Assembly: GCA_005882215.1 (NCBI GenBank)
Contig: VBCK01000127.1
Span: 1-39,719, forward strand
DNA length: 39,719 nt
Source: Betaproteobacteria bacterium
Lineage (GTDB): Bacteria; Pseudomonadota; Gammaproteobacteria; Burkholderiales; Burkholderiaceae_F
Reading direction: 5' to 3'
The notes under the pieces were generated by a model that was not told the origin of the DNA, did not search any database, and saw only the letters and a list, made by a program, of their open reading frames with translations. Below are positions 7,847 to 17,352 of this stretch, piece by piece; within the stretch, counting starts at the first letter, position 1; the number at the start of each line of letters is the position of its first letter. The translations under genes were made by a program, and so were the position numbers.

Positions 7847-8941
7847 GTGCCCAGACCGCTGATCGCCCGCATCGATGGCCACGCGTTGAGCCACAACCTG
7901 TCGGTGGCGCGCGCGCGCGCCGGACAGCGCCGCATCTGGGCGGTGGCGAAGGCCAACGCCTACGGCCATGGGCTGGAACGCGCGGTACGCGCCTTTGCCG
8001 ATGCCGACGGGCTGGCGGTGCTCGAAGTGGAGGAAGCGCAGCGGGCGCGCGAGAGAGGATGGAGCAAGCCCATTCTGCTGCTGGAGGGAGTGTTCGATCC
8101 GCGTGAGCTGGACGAGGCGGTGCGGCTCGATCTGACGTGCGTGGTCCACTGCTTCGAGCAGATCGAGATGATCGAGCGCCGGCCCGATCCGGCCGCGCTG
8201 AACGTGTATCTGAAGCTGGACAGCGGAATGACTCGCCTGGGTTTTGCGCCGGTCGATGCCGCCTCGGCGCGGCAGCGTCTCGGCGCGGTTGCAGGGGTTC
8301 GGGTGGCCGCACTGATGAGCCATCTGGCCAACGCCGACCGCCGGGACCCGGGGCCGTGCAGCGTTCAGGTCCAGCGTCGCGCATTCGACCGGTTGTGCAA
8401 GGGGATCCGGGTGGAGACGAGCCTTTGCAATTCGGCCGCGCTGTTCCTGCACCCGGATCTGGGCGATCACTGGGTGCGGCCGGGGATCGCTTTGTATGGT
8501 TCGTCACCGGCCGGATCGCCCGCCGCAGCGGCGCTCGGCTTGCGTCCTGCGATGGCCTTGAATTCGGCGCTGATCGCGGTTCGCAAGGTGCCGGCGGGTG
8601 CCCAGGTCGGATATGGCAGTCGCTGGACCGCAGCGCGGCCGACCCGGCTGGGCGTGGTGGCCTGCGGGTATGCGGACGGCTATCCGCGCAGCGCGCCGGA
8701 CGGCACGCCGGTGTGGGTGGCGGGCCGGCGCGCGGCGCTGGCCGGACGGGTCTCGATGGACATGCTGTCGGTCGATTTGACGGGGATCGACGACGCCGCG
8801 GTCGGCAGCCCGGTTCAGCTGTGGGGCGAACACGTGGGCATCGACGAGGTGGCGCGCCACTCGGAGCGGGTCGCTTACGAGCTGATGTGCGGCTTGAATC
8901 CGCGGGTGCGGGTCACGGACGCCCTCAGTGATCCGGACTGA
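7847..8941 (+). CDS. alr: Alanine racemase
   Basis: PLP enzyme interconverting L- and D-alanine for peptidoglycan. The product is 364 residues. PLP lysine is K35 in AVAKANAYGHG and the second catalytic base is Y256 in VGYGSRW. C-terminal features include CGYADGYPRSAP, GRVSMDMLSVDLT and ELMCGLNPRV. The start is GTG at 7847; TATTCT at 7809-7814 might be its -10. It overlaps or nearly abuts radA. The order lplT/alr-radA is a recurring one in Burkholderiales. Confidence 0.95.
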   Translation: MPRPLIARIDGHALSHNLSVARARAGQRRIWAVAKANAYGHGLERAVRAFADADGLAVLEVEEAQRARERGWSKPILLLEGVFDPRELDEAVRLDLTCVVHCFEQIEMIERRPDPAALNVYLKLDSGMTRLGFAPVDAASARQRLGAVAGVRVAALMSHLANADRRDPGPCSVQVQRRAFDRLCKGIRVETSLCNSAALFLHPDLGDHWVRPGIALYGSSPAGSPAAAALGLRPAMALNSALIAVRKVPAGAQVGYGSRWTAARPTRLGVVACGYADGYPRSAPDGTPVWVAGRRAALAGRVSMDMLSVDLTGIDDAAVGSPVQLWGEHVGIDEVARHSERVAYELMCGLNPRVRVTDALSDPD

Positions 8942-8951
8942 CGCCCGCGAC

Positions 8952-10331
8952 GTGTCGAATCCGCGAACCCAGTTTGTCTGCAACGCCTGCGGCGGCTCGG
9001 CCGTCAAGTGGCAGGGCCAGTGCCCGCACTGCGGCGCCTGGAATGCGCTGATCGAGACCCGCTCCGAAGGGGGCGCGGCGCGGCGGCGCGCCACGGCCAC
9101 GGGGGCAGCCAGTGCGGTGGCGATCGGCGAGGTGACGGCCGCCGAGCCCCGGCGCCTGTTCACCGGGATCGAGGAGCTCGATCGGGTGCTGGGCGGCGGG
9201 CTGGTCGACGGGGGCGTGGTACTGATCGGGGGCGATCCGGGAATCGGCAAATCGACGCTGCTGCTGCAGGCGCTGGCGAAGCTGGCGGCGTCCGAGGCGG
9301 TCCTGTATGTGAGCGGAGAGGAGTCGGCGGCCCAGGTGGCGTTGCGTGCCCAACGGCTGGGAATCGAAGCGGACCGCTTGCCCCGCCTCAGGGTGCTGGC
9401 CGAAATCGAGTTGGAAACGGTCATCGCCGCGATCGAAGCGGAAAAGCCCCGAGTGGTCGTGGTGGACTCGATTCAGACGCTGTTCACGCCGGCGCTGAGT
9501 TCGGCGCCCGGTTCCGTATCGCAGGTGCGCGAATGCGCGGCCAGTCTGACGCGCCTGGCCAAGCGAAGCGGCGCCGTCGTCGTCCTGGTCGGCCACGTGA
9601 CGAAGGAAGGCGCTCTGGCCGGTCCGCGCGTGCTGGAGCACATGGTCGACACGGTGCTGTACTTCGAGGGCGATACGAACTCCGCCTACCGGCTGGTTCG
9701 GGCGTTCAAGAACCGCTTCGGGGCGATCCATGAACTCGGCGTGTTCGCAATGACCGACCGCGGACTGCGTGGCGTGAGCAATCCGTCGGCGCTGTTTCTG
9801 TCGCAGCAAGGCGACGGCAAAGGAGGGCTGGTTCCGGGCTCCTGCGTGATGGTGACGCAGGAAGGCAGCCGCCCGATGCTGGTGGAGATTCAAGCGCTGG
9901 TGGATGCGGCGCATGTGCCGAACCCGCGGCGGCTGTGCGTCGGGGTCGATCCGCAACGGCTGGCGATGCTGCTGGCCGTGCTCAGTCGGCATGCCGGGGT
10001 GGCCACCTACGACCAGGACGTGTTCGTCAACGCGGTGGGCGGCGTGCGGATCGACGAACCGGCCTCCGACCTGGCGGTGCTGCTGGCGGTTCTGTCCTCG
10101 ATCCGGAACCGTCCGCTGCCGCGCGCGATGGTGGTGTTCGGCGAAGTCGGGCTGGCCGGCGAGATCCGGCCGGCGGCGCGCGGCCTCGAACGGATGCGCG
10201 AGGCCGCCAAGATCGGTTTTTCGACGGCGCTGATTCCGAAGGCGAACGCGCCGCGCAAGGCGTTCGAGGGACTGGAAGTCATCGCCGTGGAAACGCTGAC
10301 CGAGGCTATCGGCGAGTTGCGCCTGCGATAG
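8952..10331 (+). CDS. radA: DNA repair protein RadA
   Basis: RadA is a RecA-like, Lon-related ATPase that promotes branch migration in recombinational repair. It has an N-terminal C4 zinc finger (C10, C13, C24, C27), Walker A GGDPGIGKST, the RadA-specific KNRFG motif, and a C-terminal Lon-protease-like domain. The GTG at 8952 (MSNPRTQFVCNACGG) matches the normal N-terminus. A GTG at 8928 would add 8 residues and overlap alr by 14 bp. The product is 459 residues, a usual length. It ends 9 bp from the convergent MFS gene. Confidence 0.93.
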   Translation: MSNPRTQFVCNACGGSAVKWQGQCPHCGAWNALIETRSEGGAARRRATATGAASAVAIGEVTAAEPRRLFTGIEELDRVLGGGLVDGGVVLIGGDPGIGKSTLLLQALAKLAASEAVLYVSGEESAAQVALRAQRLGIEADRLPRLRVLAEIELETVIAAIEAEKPRVVVVDSIQTLFTPALSSAPGSVSQVRECAASLTRLAKRSGAVVVLVGHVTKEGALAGPRVLEHMVDTVLYFEGDTNSAYRLVRAFKNRFGAIHELGVFAMTDRGLRGVSNPSALFLSQQGDGKGGLVPGSCVMVTQEGSRPMLVEIQALVDAAHVPNPRRLCVGVDPQRLAMLLAVLSRHAGVATYDQDVFVNAVGGVRIDEPASDLAVLLAVLSSIRNRPLPRAMVVFGEVGLAGEIRPAARGLERMREAAKIGFSTALIPKANAPRKAFEGLEVIAVETLTEAIGELRLR

Positions 10332-10340
10332 CGCAGCAGC

Positions 10341-11534
10341 CTAGCGAAGTTCTGCCCTGTTTCGCATCACTGCACAGAACGCCGCAAGCGCGATTGCGCA
10401 CGCCGCGAGCGGAGCGAATGCGAGCGCCGCAATTCCGGTCAGATCCCACGCGACGCCGCCGATCACTGCTATGACGACCGCGCCACCGTAGCTCAGAGTG
10501 AATACGCCCGCCGATGTGCGCGCGACGTCCTCCGGCGGGCACAGGTGCGCCGGCAGGGTCAGTCCCAATATCAACGCTGCGGCGTCGGAAAATCCAAGCA
10601 CCCCGGCGCAGACGATGGTCAGGGGCCCGGTCAGAAAGACGATACCGCCGATGCTGGCGAGCGATGCGAGGCCGGAAGCAAAGTAAGGCCAAGCGCGGAG
10701 CTCCAGCCTTCCTGCCACGACCAGCAACAGCAACGAGGCAGGAAGCTGGCCCAGATTCAGTGCGAGCAGCGCCCCGGCGATCAGGTCCGAGCGGCCTTTG
10801 CCCGCCAGATAGATTGGGACAAACGCGTTGGCGGCGAAGTAGATCGCGTTGATGCAGCAGAAAAGCCCACCCAACCGCCAGACCAGGCCCAGGCGCCAGT
10901 CAGGAAGCCATTTGCGCCGCGGCACCGACTGCGCGGGGTGGGAGATCCGCGTTCGGGGCGCGAGCGCGTAGACGACGAGCGCGATGATGGCTATCGGCAA
11001 CGACCATGCGACGAGCGACAGACGCCAGCTGCCGCCGACGAGCGGCAGGATCACGGGAGTCGTGAGCAGAACGGCCAGAATCTCTCCGACCAGAAGGCCG
11101 TTCGTATACACGGCAGTCCCGAGGCCGATTCGGTCGGGCAGCCACTGCCGGACTGTCGTCGGCATGATCGGTTGCATGATCGCGACCCCGGCCGACATGA
11201 CGACGGTCGTCAACAGCAGTACGGCATAGTTCGGGCTGAGCCCGCGCAGGGCAGATCCTGCAGCCACGAGCGCGAGGCTGCCGGCCAGCGCGGCCACCAC
11301 GCCGAGGCGCTGAACGAGCAGCGACCCGACCAGCGCGGCGATTGCGAACATGGCCGGCGCAATGCTGCCGAGGAGGCCGACCTCGGTGGCGCTCAAGTGC
11401 AGATCGTCGCGTATTGTCGCGATCACCGGTGGCACGGCGAGAATCGTCAGCCGAAGTCCATTTCCGGAAAGCCATAGCAGGACTACCGCCTTCCACGGCG
11501 TACGGTGTGCACTGGTGCACGTGAGGACTGCCAT
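10341..11534 (-). CDS. MFS transporter, CynX/NimT-like
   Basis: A 397-residue very hydrophobic protein with about 12 membrane segments, probably an inner-membrane secondary transporter. The N-terminal half carries LSATEVGLLGSIAPAMFAIAALVGS and a following RGLSPNY turn, features that recall the CynX/NimT (cyanate/2-nitroimidazole) branch of MFS. The substrate cannot be told from sequence. It lies 24 bp downstream of hpnE on the same strand with an AGGG Shine-Dalgarno-like site before the ATG, so it may be cotranscribed with hpnD-hpnE. A functional link to squalene metabolism is not evident. Confidence 0.8.
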   Translation of the reverse strand: MAVLTCTSAHRTPWKAVVLLWLSGNGLRLTILAVPPVIATIRDDLHLSATEVGLLGSIAPAMFAIAALVGSLLVQRLGVVAALAGSLALVAAGSALRGLSPNYAVLLLTTVVMSAGVAIMQPIMPTTVRQWLPDRIGLGTAVYTNGLLVGEILAVLLTTPVILPLVGGSWRLSLVAWSLPIAIIALVVYALAPRTRISHPAQSVPRRKWLPDWRLGLVWRLGGLFCCINAIYFAANAFVPIYLAGKGRSDLIAGALLALNLGQLPASLLLLVVAGRLELRAWPYFASGLASLASIGGIVFLTGPLTIVCAGVLGFSDAAALILGLTLPAHLCPPEDVARTSAGVFTLSYGGAVVIAVIGGVAWDLTGIAALAFAPLAACAIALAAFCAVMRNRAELR

Positions 11535-11558
11535 CGTCAGCCCTGCGAGGCAATGCCG

Positions 11559-12902
11559 TCACGGGCCGGCATTGGAAGCTGCGAGCCGCGCCGCTTCGAG
11601 GCCGGACCGCACCGAGCCTTCGAGCGTCGACGGAAACGGGCTTTCGGCGATATCTCCGGCCAGGTACAGGCCGTTGGCCGGCAGCTGCGGCGGCGGCCGG
11701 CGCAACCCGATCGCGGGCAGCAGTGTTGCGCGCCGCTCGATCACGATGTTCTGCGCGATCGAGGGCGGCAGCCCGAATTCCGCGCTGAGCTGGCGGTCGG
11801 CGGCGGCGCACAGCGCGCCACGTTCGCTTTCGATCCGCAGCGCCGGAGCGCCGATCACGACGCTGAAGATCCCCTGGTTGGCCGGATCGATCCGGCCGCG
11901 ATCGAACACCCATTGGCCGGGGCGGTCGTTGGCCGGCTCGTCGAGCAGCGCATAAACGGGTTCGGGCAGGCGGATTCCGTTCGGGTAGCGCAAATAGACG
12001 GTGGCGATCGGCTCGTATTGCAGGCTGCGCAGCTCACTGATCGCCGGCTGCAGCGCCTCGATCGAGGCCGACTCGAGCAGGCGCGCCGCCGGCTCGGCGG
12101 GAACCGCCAGCACAACGCGGTCGGCCTGCAAACGCTGCTCGCGCAGCTGCACGCTCCAGCCATGGCCAGATCGCGCCAGCGCGATCACCGGCTGGCGCAG
12201 AAGGACGGTGGCGCCGGCCTGCTCGAGGTACCGCCGTGCCGCTTCGGGCATCGTGGAGGACAGATCGCGCCGTGTCAGCAGCAGCCGGCTGTCCGCCTCG
12301 GCGGCTCCCAGGGTCAGACGCAGCAGGTTCAGGAACATCTGCGACGACGCCTGTGCGGGCTCGGCGTTCATCGCCGCAATGCAAAGCGGTCGCCACAGCC
12401 GGCGCACCATCGTGTCGGACTGCGTGGCCAGCAGCGTCGCCACCGGCCGATCGACGGACAGCTGCCACCGACTGCGACGCTGGCGCGCGACCCAGGCGGC
12501 TAGCGCGAGGCGGTCGCGCCACCGCACGCGGCGCGCGCGGGCCAGCCCGAACGCGAGGTGCAGCGGGGCCGGCAAGGAGACCGCTCCGAGCCGCCATCCG
12601 TCCGGATACCGGACCATGAACGGCAGCGACAGCAGTGTCTGATGCGGATCGACCCCGAGCAGGCGCATCAGTGCGATGGTTTCGGAGCATGCGCCGAGCA
12701 GCAGGTGCTGTCCGTTGTCGACCGCGAAGTCCTTATCGCCGATCCGAAGGTCGACGCGCCGGGCCCGGCCGCCGATCGCCGGCGCGGCATCCACCAGCGT
12801 GACCGTGGCGCCCAGCCGGGCCGCTTCGACGGCGCACGCGAGGCCCGACCAGCCGGCCCCGATCACCAGCCAGCGGGCAGAGCTTCTCGACTGCGCCGTC
12901 AT
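11559..12902 (-). CDS. hpnE: Hydroxysqualene dehydroxylase HpnE
   Basis: FAD-dependent amine-oxidase-fold enzyme that reduces hydroxysqualene to squalene in bacterial hopanoid precursor synthesis. 447 residues. The Rossmann motif GAGWSG is at 15-20 with APAIGGRAR following; DNGQHLLLGAC and the C-terminal LYLAGDIAESPFPSTLEGSVRSG are characteristic. It starts in an ATGA overlap with the upstream hpnD-like gene. No hpnC or squalene-hopene cyclase gene lies in the window. The active-site region appears intact by eye, unlike that of its partner. Confidence 0.88.
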   Translation of the reverse strand: MTAQSRSSARWLVIGAGWSGLACAVEAARLGATVTLVDAAPAIGGRARRVDLRIGDKDFAVDNGQHLLLGACSETIALMRLLGVDPHQTLLSLPFMVRYPDGWRLGAVSLPAPLHLAFGLARARRVRWRDRLALAAWVARQRRSRWQLSVDRPVATLLATQSDTMVRRLWRPLCIAAMNAEPAQASSQMFLNLLRLTLGAAEADSRLLLTRRDLSSTMPEAARRYLEQAGATVLLRQPVIALARSGHGWSVQLREQRLQADRVVLAVPAEPAARLLESASIEALQPAISELRSLQYEPIATVYLRYPNGIRLPEPVYALLDEPANDRPGQWVFDRGRIDPANQGIFSVVIGAPALRIESERGALCAAADRQLSAEFGLPPSIAQNIVIERRATLLPAIGLRRPPPQLPANGLYLAGDIAESPFPSTLEGSVRSGLEAARLAASNAGP

Positions 12903-13759
12903 AGCGCCATGGCACCGCCGCGCGGCGGCCCGAACACCCAGGTGCGCCAGGCGATCAGCAGTTTGCGGACCGGGGTCAGCGCGATGCGCTGATGCAGCAC
13001 GCGGAAGTCGCTGCGCTCCAGCTCGTCCAGCAGCGTCTCGTACAGCGCGCCCAGGATGATGCCGGGTGCCTGGGCGCGCCGCTGCGGCGCCGGCAGATGG
13101 GCGGCCGCCGAGCGCAGCGCGGCGCGCGCGCGCTCGGCCTGCCGGGCCATCAGCGGGGCGAAACCCTCCACATAGCGCGCTGCCGACAGGTCTTCCGGTT
13201 TCACGTCGAAGTCTCGCAGGTCCCGCATCGGAAACACGATCCGGCCCCGGCGGGCATGCCGGCCCGCATCGCGCACCATCAGGATCATCTGTATCGCGAG
13301 CGCGAGCTCGCGCGCGTGTGCTTGCGTGGCCGGCTCCACCGCCCCGAACACCGTCGCTGCCATCTCGCCGAACGGCGCTGCCACAAGATAACAGTGTTGC
13401 ACCAGCGCGTCGAAATCATCGAACGGGGCCGGCTCGAGCAACCGAAGGCGCGCTTGCAGCGAAAGCGCGAACGGGGCGGACGAAAGCCCATAGACGGGCA
13501 GATGAGGCGCCAGCGCGCGCGTAACCGGGTGCTGGGGCTTTTGCTCGAACAGGTGCTGGATTTCCTGCGCCCACCAGCCCAGACCTGCGCGCGCGACGGC
13601 CGGATCGGAGGCGTTTTCGATCGCTTCGTCCAATTCCCGGCGCAACGCGTACAGCGCGGTGGCTGCGCGCCTGCGCGCGGCCGGCAGGAACAGCAGGCTG
13701 TAGTGGGCGCTGGATGCGACGCAGGCGAGCTTATCCCGGCAGTATTGGTCCGGACTCAT
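12899..13759 (-). CDS. hpnD: HpnD-like squalene/phytoene synthase family protein with degenerate Asp motifs
   Basis: 286 residues, full family length. HpnD normally makes presqualene diphosphate from two farnesyl diphosphates. The scaffold is clear: an LYALRRELD helix, a WW motif, RRGRIVFP, and a C-terminal LHQRIALTPVRKLLIAWRTWV. The diphosphate-binding motifs are altered. The first, normally DDVVDE, reads DEAIEN (44-49). The second, normally DVGED, reads DAGRH (164-168). The DGM-x-x-D region is replaced by hydrophobic and basic residues around 99-105. I checked the codons for the first two motifs directly. It may be inactive or have a changed role. It heads the minus-strand unit with hpnE, and no hpnC is adjacent. 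Confidence 0.8.
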   Translation of the reverse strand: MSPDQYCRDKLACVASSAHYSLLFLPAARRRAATALYALRRELDEAIENASDPAVARAGLGWWAQEIQHLFEQKPQHPVTRALAPHLPVYGLSSAPFALSLQARLRLLEPAPFDDFDALVQHCYLVAAPFGEMAATVFGAVEPATQAHARELALAIQMILMVRDAGRHARRGRIVFPMRDLRDFDVKPEDLSAARYVEGFAPLMARQAERARAALRSAAAHLPAPQRRAQAPGIILGALYETLLDELERSDFRVLHQRIALTPVRKLLIAWRTWVFGPPRGGAMAL

Positions 13760-13787
13760 CGCGTTCGATTAGAATCCAATTGCCGGT

Positions 13788-13874
13788 GCGAAGGTGGCGA
13801 AATTGGTAGACGCACCAGGTTTAGGTCCTGACGCCTTCACCGGCGTGGGGGTTCGAGTCCCCCCCTTCGCACCA
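13788..13874 (+). tRNA. tRNA-Leu (anticodon TAG)
   Basis: A complete 87-nt cloverleaf with a class II variable arm. The acceptor stem GCGAAGG pairs with CCTTCGC, the anticodon loop TTTAGGT contains TAG (reads CTN leucine codons), and the T-arm contains GTTCGAGTC. The 3' CCA is encoded. A possible promoter upstream is TTGGTC (13745) with TAGAAT (13770), spacer 19. It precedes tig by 58 bp, as in related genomes. Confidence 0.97.
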
Positions 13875-13932
13875 CGGACACCGCAGATGAAGGGCTTTGG
13901 AACGGTAAGAACCATCCGATCGTGCATTGTCG

Positions 13933-15207
13933 ATGCAGGCTGACATTCAGGATCTCGGTGGATTGCAGCGGCGCGTCGACCTGACCGTCGCGGCCACCGA
14001 TGTCGCGCAAGAGGTCTCGCAGCGGCTGGCCCGCATAGCGCGGCAGAGCAGCATGCCGGGCTTTCGCCGCGGCAAGGTTCCGATGAAGATCGTCGCGGCC
14101 TCGTACGGCTCGCAGATTCAGGCCGAGGTGATGCGGGAAAAGCTCGGCAGCGCTCTGTCGACCGCCCTCGATGCGAGCAAGCTGCGCCTGGCGGGCGCTC
14201 CCAGGCTGGAGCCGCAATCGGCGCAGGATGCGGGTCAGATCGCGTTCAGCGCGACGTTCGAGGTCTATCCGGAGATAGACCTCGGCGATCTTTCGCGGGT
14301 CGAGCTGCATCGCTACACATGCGGCGTCAGCGAGGCGGACGTCGATCAGACGGTCGAGATCGTTCGGCGCCAGCGGGCGAAGCGGGCAGCGGTGGAGCGC
14401 GAAGCCGCTGACGGCGATCGCGTCACGGTCGATTTTCGCGGAACCATCGACGGCCAGGAGTTCGAAGGCGGCGAGGCGAGGGATTTTTCGTTCAACCTGG
14501 GCGAAGGGCGGATGCTGCCGGACTTCGAGCAGGCGGTGCGCGGATCGCGCCCCGGCCGGCAGTCGCAATTCACGGTGAGCTTTCCGCCCGACTACCCGGC
14601 CAGCAAGGCGGCGGGTCGCACGGCGCAGTTCGCCTTGACGGTCAAGCGGGTCGAGCAGATCGAATTGCCGCCGGTCGATGCGGAATTCGCCCGAGCGCTT
14701 GGAATCGCGGACGGCGACCTGTCACGGATGCGGGCCGAACTCAGAGCCAATGTGGAGCGCGAGGTGGCCAGCCGCCTGCGCGCGCGCACGCGCGAGCACG
14801 TTTTCGACAGGCTGCTCGAGGCGACGCGTTTCGAGGTGCCGCAGGCTCTGGTCGACGAGGAACTGCAGCGCCTCGTGAAGGGCGGGGCGGCGGGCGAGGC
14901 GCCGGCCGGCGCCGCGCTGCAGCAGGCGGCGCGACATCGGGTGCGGCTCGGGCTGCTGATCGGCGAACTGGTGGCACGGCAGGCACTGCAACCGCGGCCG
15001 GAGCAGGTGCGCAAGGCGGTCGAGTCGATCGCCCAGAGTTACGAGAATCCGTCCGAGGTCATACATTGGTACCTGGGCAGCCGCGAGCGCCTGGCCGAGA
15101 TCGAGGCCGGCTTGACCGAGGACAACGTGGTGAACTGGGCACTGGCGCACGCGAAGGTGAGCGAGGTGGACGTGCCGTTCGACGAACTGATGGGAGGACG
15201 CAAGTGA
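13933..15207 (+). CDS. tig: Trigger factor (ribosome-associated chaperone and prolyl isomerase)
   Basis: Binds the ribosome exit tunnel and helps fold nascent chains. 424 residues. The ribosome-binding signature reads [12 protein letters not shown] near residues 38-49 (consensus GFRxGKxP). A FKBP-type PPIase domain follows at about 150-240 ([17 protein letters not shown]), then the C-terminal substrate-binding helices. The ATG at 13933 gives [15 protein letters not shown], aligning with known starts; a TTG two codons earlier is possible. Its stop overlaps the GTG of clpP (GTGA), so tig-clpP-clpX form one unit. Confidence 0.95.
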   Translation: MQADIQDLGGLQRRVDLTVAATDVAQEVSQRLARIARQSSMPGFRRGKVPMKIVAASYGSQIQAEVMREKLGSALSTALDASKLRLAGAPRLEPQSAQDAGQIAFSATFEVYPEIDLGDLSRVELHRYTCGVSEADVDQTVEIVRRQRAKRAAVEREAADGDRVTVDFRGTIDGQEFEGGEARDFSFNLGEGRMLPDFEQAVRGSRPGRQSQFTVSFPPDYPASKAAGRTAQFALTVKRVEQIELPPVDAEFARALGIADGDLSRMRAELRANVEREVASRLRARTREHVFDRLLEATRFEVPQALVDEELQRLVKGGAAGEAPAGAALQQAARHRVRLGLLIGELVARQALQPRPEQVRKAVESIAQSYENPSEVIHWYLGSRERLAEIEAGLTEDNVVNWALAHAKVSEVDVPFDELMGGRK

Positions 15208-15857
15208 AGCAGCGCGCAGCGATCAACCTGGGCCCGACAGCGGGGCCGCAGGAACCGGTCGGATTGGGCATGGTGCCCATCGTGATCGAGCAAAGCGGTC
15301 GGGGCGAGCGCGCCTACGACATCTACTCGCGCCTGTTGAGGGACCGGGTCGTATTCATCGTCGGCCCGATCAACGAGCTGACCGCCAACCTGGTCGTGGC
15401 GCAGTTGCTGTTCCTGGAATCGGAAAACCCGGACAAGGAGATCGCGCTGTACATCAACTCTCCCGGTGGCTCGGTGTACGCGGGGATGGCGATCTACGAC
15501 ACGATGCAGTTCATCAAGCCCGACGTCTCCACCATTTGTGTCGGGATGGCCGCCAGCATGGGCGCCTTTCTGCTCGCCGGCGGAGCCAAGGGCAAGCGCT
15601 ACGCGCTGCCCAACTCGCGGATACTGATCCACCAGCCCTCGGGCGGATCACAGGGCCAGGCCTCCGACATCGAGATCCAGGCGCGCGAAATCCTGTACCT
15701 GCGGGAGCGTATCAACAAAATCCTGTCCGATCGGACCGGGCAGCCGGTCGACCGCATTGCACGCGACACCGACCGCGACAACTTCATGTCGGCGGGCGAT
15801 GCAGTAAGCTACGGGCTGATCGACAAGATCTTCGTCAAGCGGGGCGATGCCGCATGA
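15204..15857 (+). CDS. clpP: ATP-dependent Clp protease proteolytic subunit ClpP
   Basis: Serine protease that forms the 14-subunit chamber working with ClpX and ClpA. 217 residues. The catalytic triad is visible as S118 in GMAASMG, H143 in LIHQP and D192 in DTDRDNF. The GTG start at 15204 is preceded by a strong GGGAGGA ribosome-binding site and overlaps the tig stop. The N-terminus before GMVPIVIEQ (about 22 residues) corresponds to the propeptide region. It is followed by clpX after 62 bp. Confidence 0.96.
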   Translation: MKQRAAINLGPTAGPQEPVGLGMVPIVIEQSGRGERAYDIYSRLLRDRVVFIVGPINELTANLVVAQLLFLESENPDKEIALYINSPGGSVYAGMAIYDTMQFIKPDVSTICVGMAASMGAFLLAGGAKGKRYALPNSRILIHQPSGGSQGQASDIEIQAREILYLRERINKILSDRTGQPVDRIARDTDRDNFMSAGDAVSYGLIDKIFVKRGDAA

Positions 15858-15863
15858 GCGGCT

Positions 15864-15892
15864 CTTGGTCGCCGCAGTTCTGACCGCCATTT
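15864..15892 (+). promoter_or_regulatory. Candidate sigma-32 heat-shock promoter for clpX
   Basis: CTTGGT at 15864-15869 and CGCCATTT at 15885-15892 are separated by 15 bp. The sigma-32 consensus is CTTGAA with CCCCATnT at 13-15 bp spacing, so the -10 box differs at one defined position and the -35 box at two. Transcription would start near 15899, about 20 nt before the ATG. It would allow clpX to be induced separately from clpP. Confidence 0.55.
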
Positions 15893-15919
15893 GTTTCGAC
15901 GGGGAGGAGCGGACGCACG

Positions 15920-17185
<1,266 letters not shown>

Positions 17186-17294
17186 CGGGTAGTTGCACCC
17201 GCGCAGGTTACGGGCAAGAGGCCCCACCTGTTCGCTACTGGCCGGCTCCGCGCCGTGCTAGAGTCGAATTGCCCATGGCGCCGGTCCGATTCCT

Positions 17295-17322
17295 CTTGAA
17301 TTGGTGCGGATTGTCCCCATTT
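17295..17322 (+). promoter_or_regulatory. Sigma-32 heat-shock promoter of lon
   Basis: CTTGAA (17295-17300) and CCCCATTT (17315-17322) are separated by 14 bp, an essentially perfect match to the sigma-32 consensus. The start would be near 17329, leaving a leader of about 24 nt that carries a GAGGATGAG ribosome-binding site before the ATG at 17353. Lon is a classical sigma-32 regulon member, so position and function agree. Confidence 0.85.
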
Positions 17323-17352
17323 CCACGGCATCCCGCCGTGAGGATGAGATAA

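Noticed and set aside
5581..7956. 791-codon open frame on the minus strand across rimI, UDG and lplT
   Set aside because: Antisense or out of frame to three well-supported genes, with Arg/Ala/Gly-rich sequence typical of shadow frames in high-G+C DNA and no motif.
7725..8507. Upstream extension of lplT by 261 codons
   Set aside because: It would run antisense through the start of alr and its promoter region and has no LplT-like sequence; the normal N-terminus begins at 7724.
13875..13932. Heat-shock promoter for tig
   Set aside because: A CTTTGGAA stretch is followed by CCATCC, but neither box nor spacing matches the sigma-32 consensus well enough.
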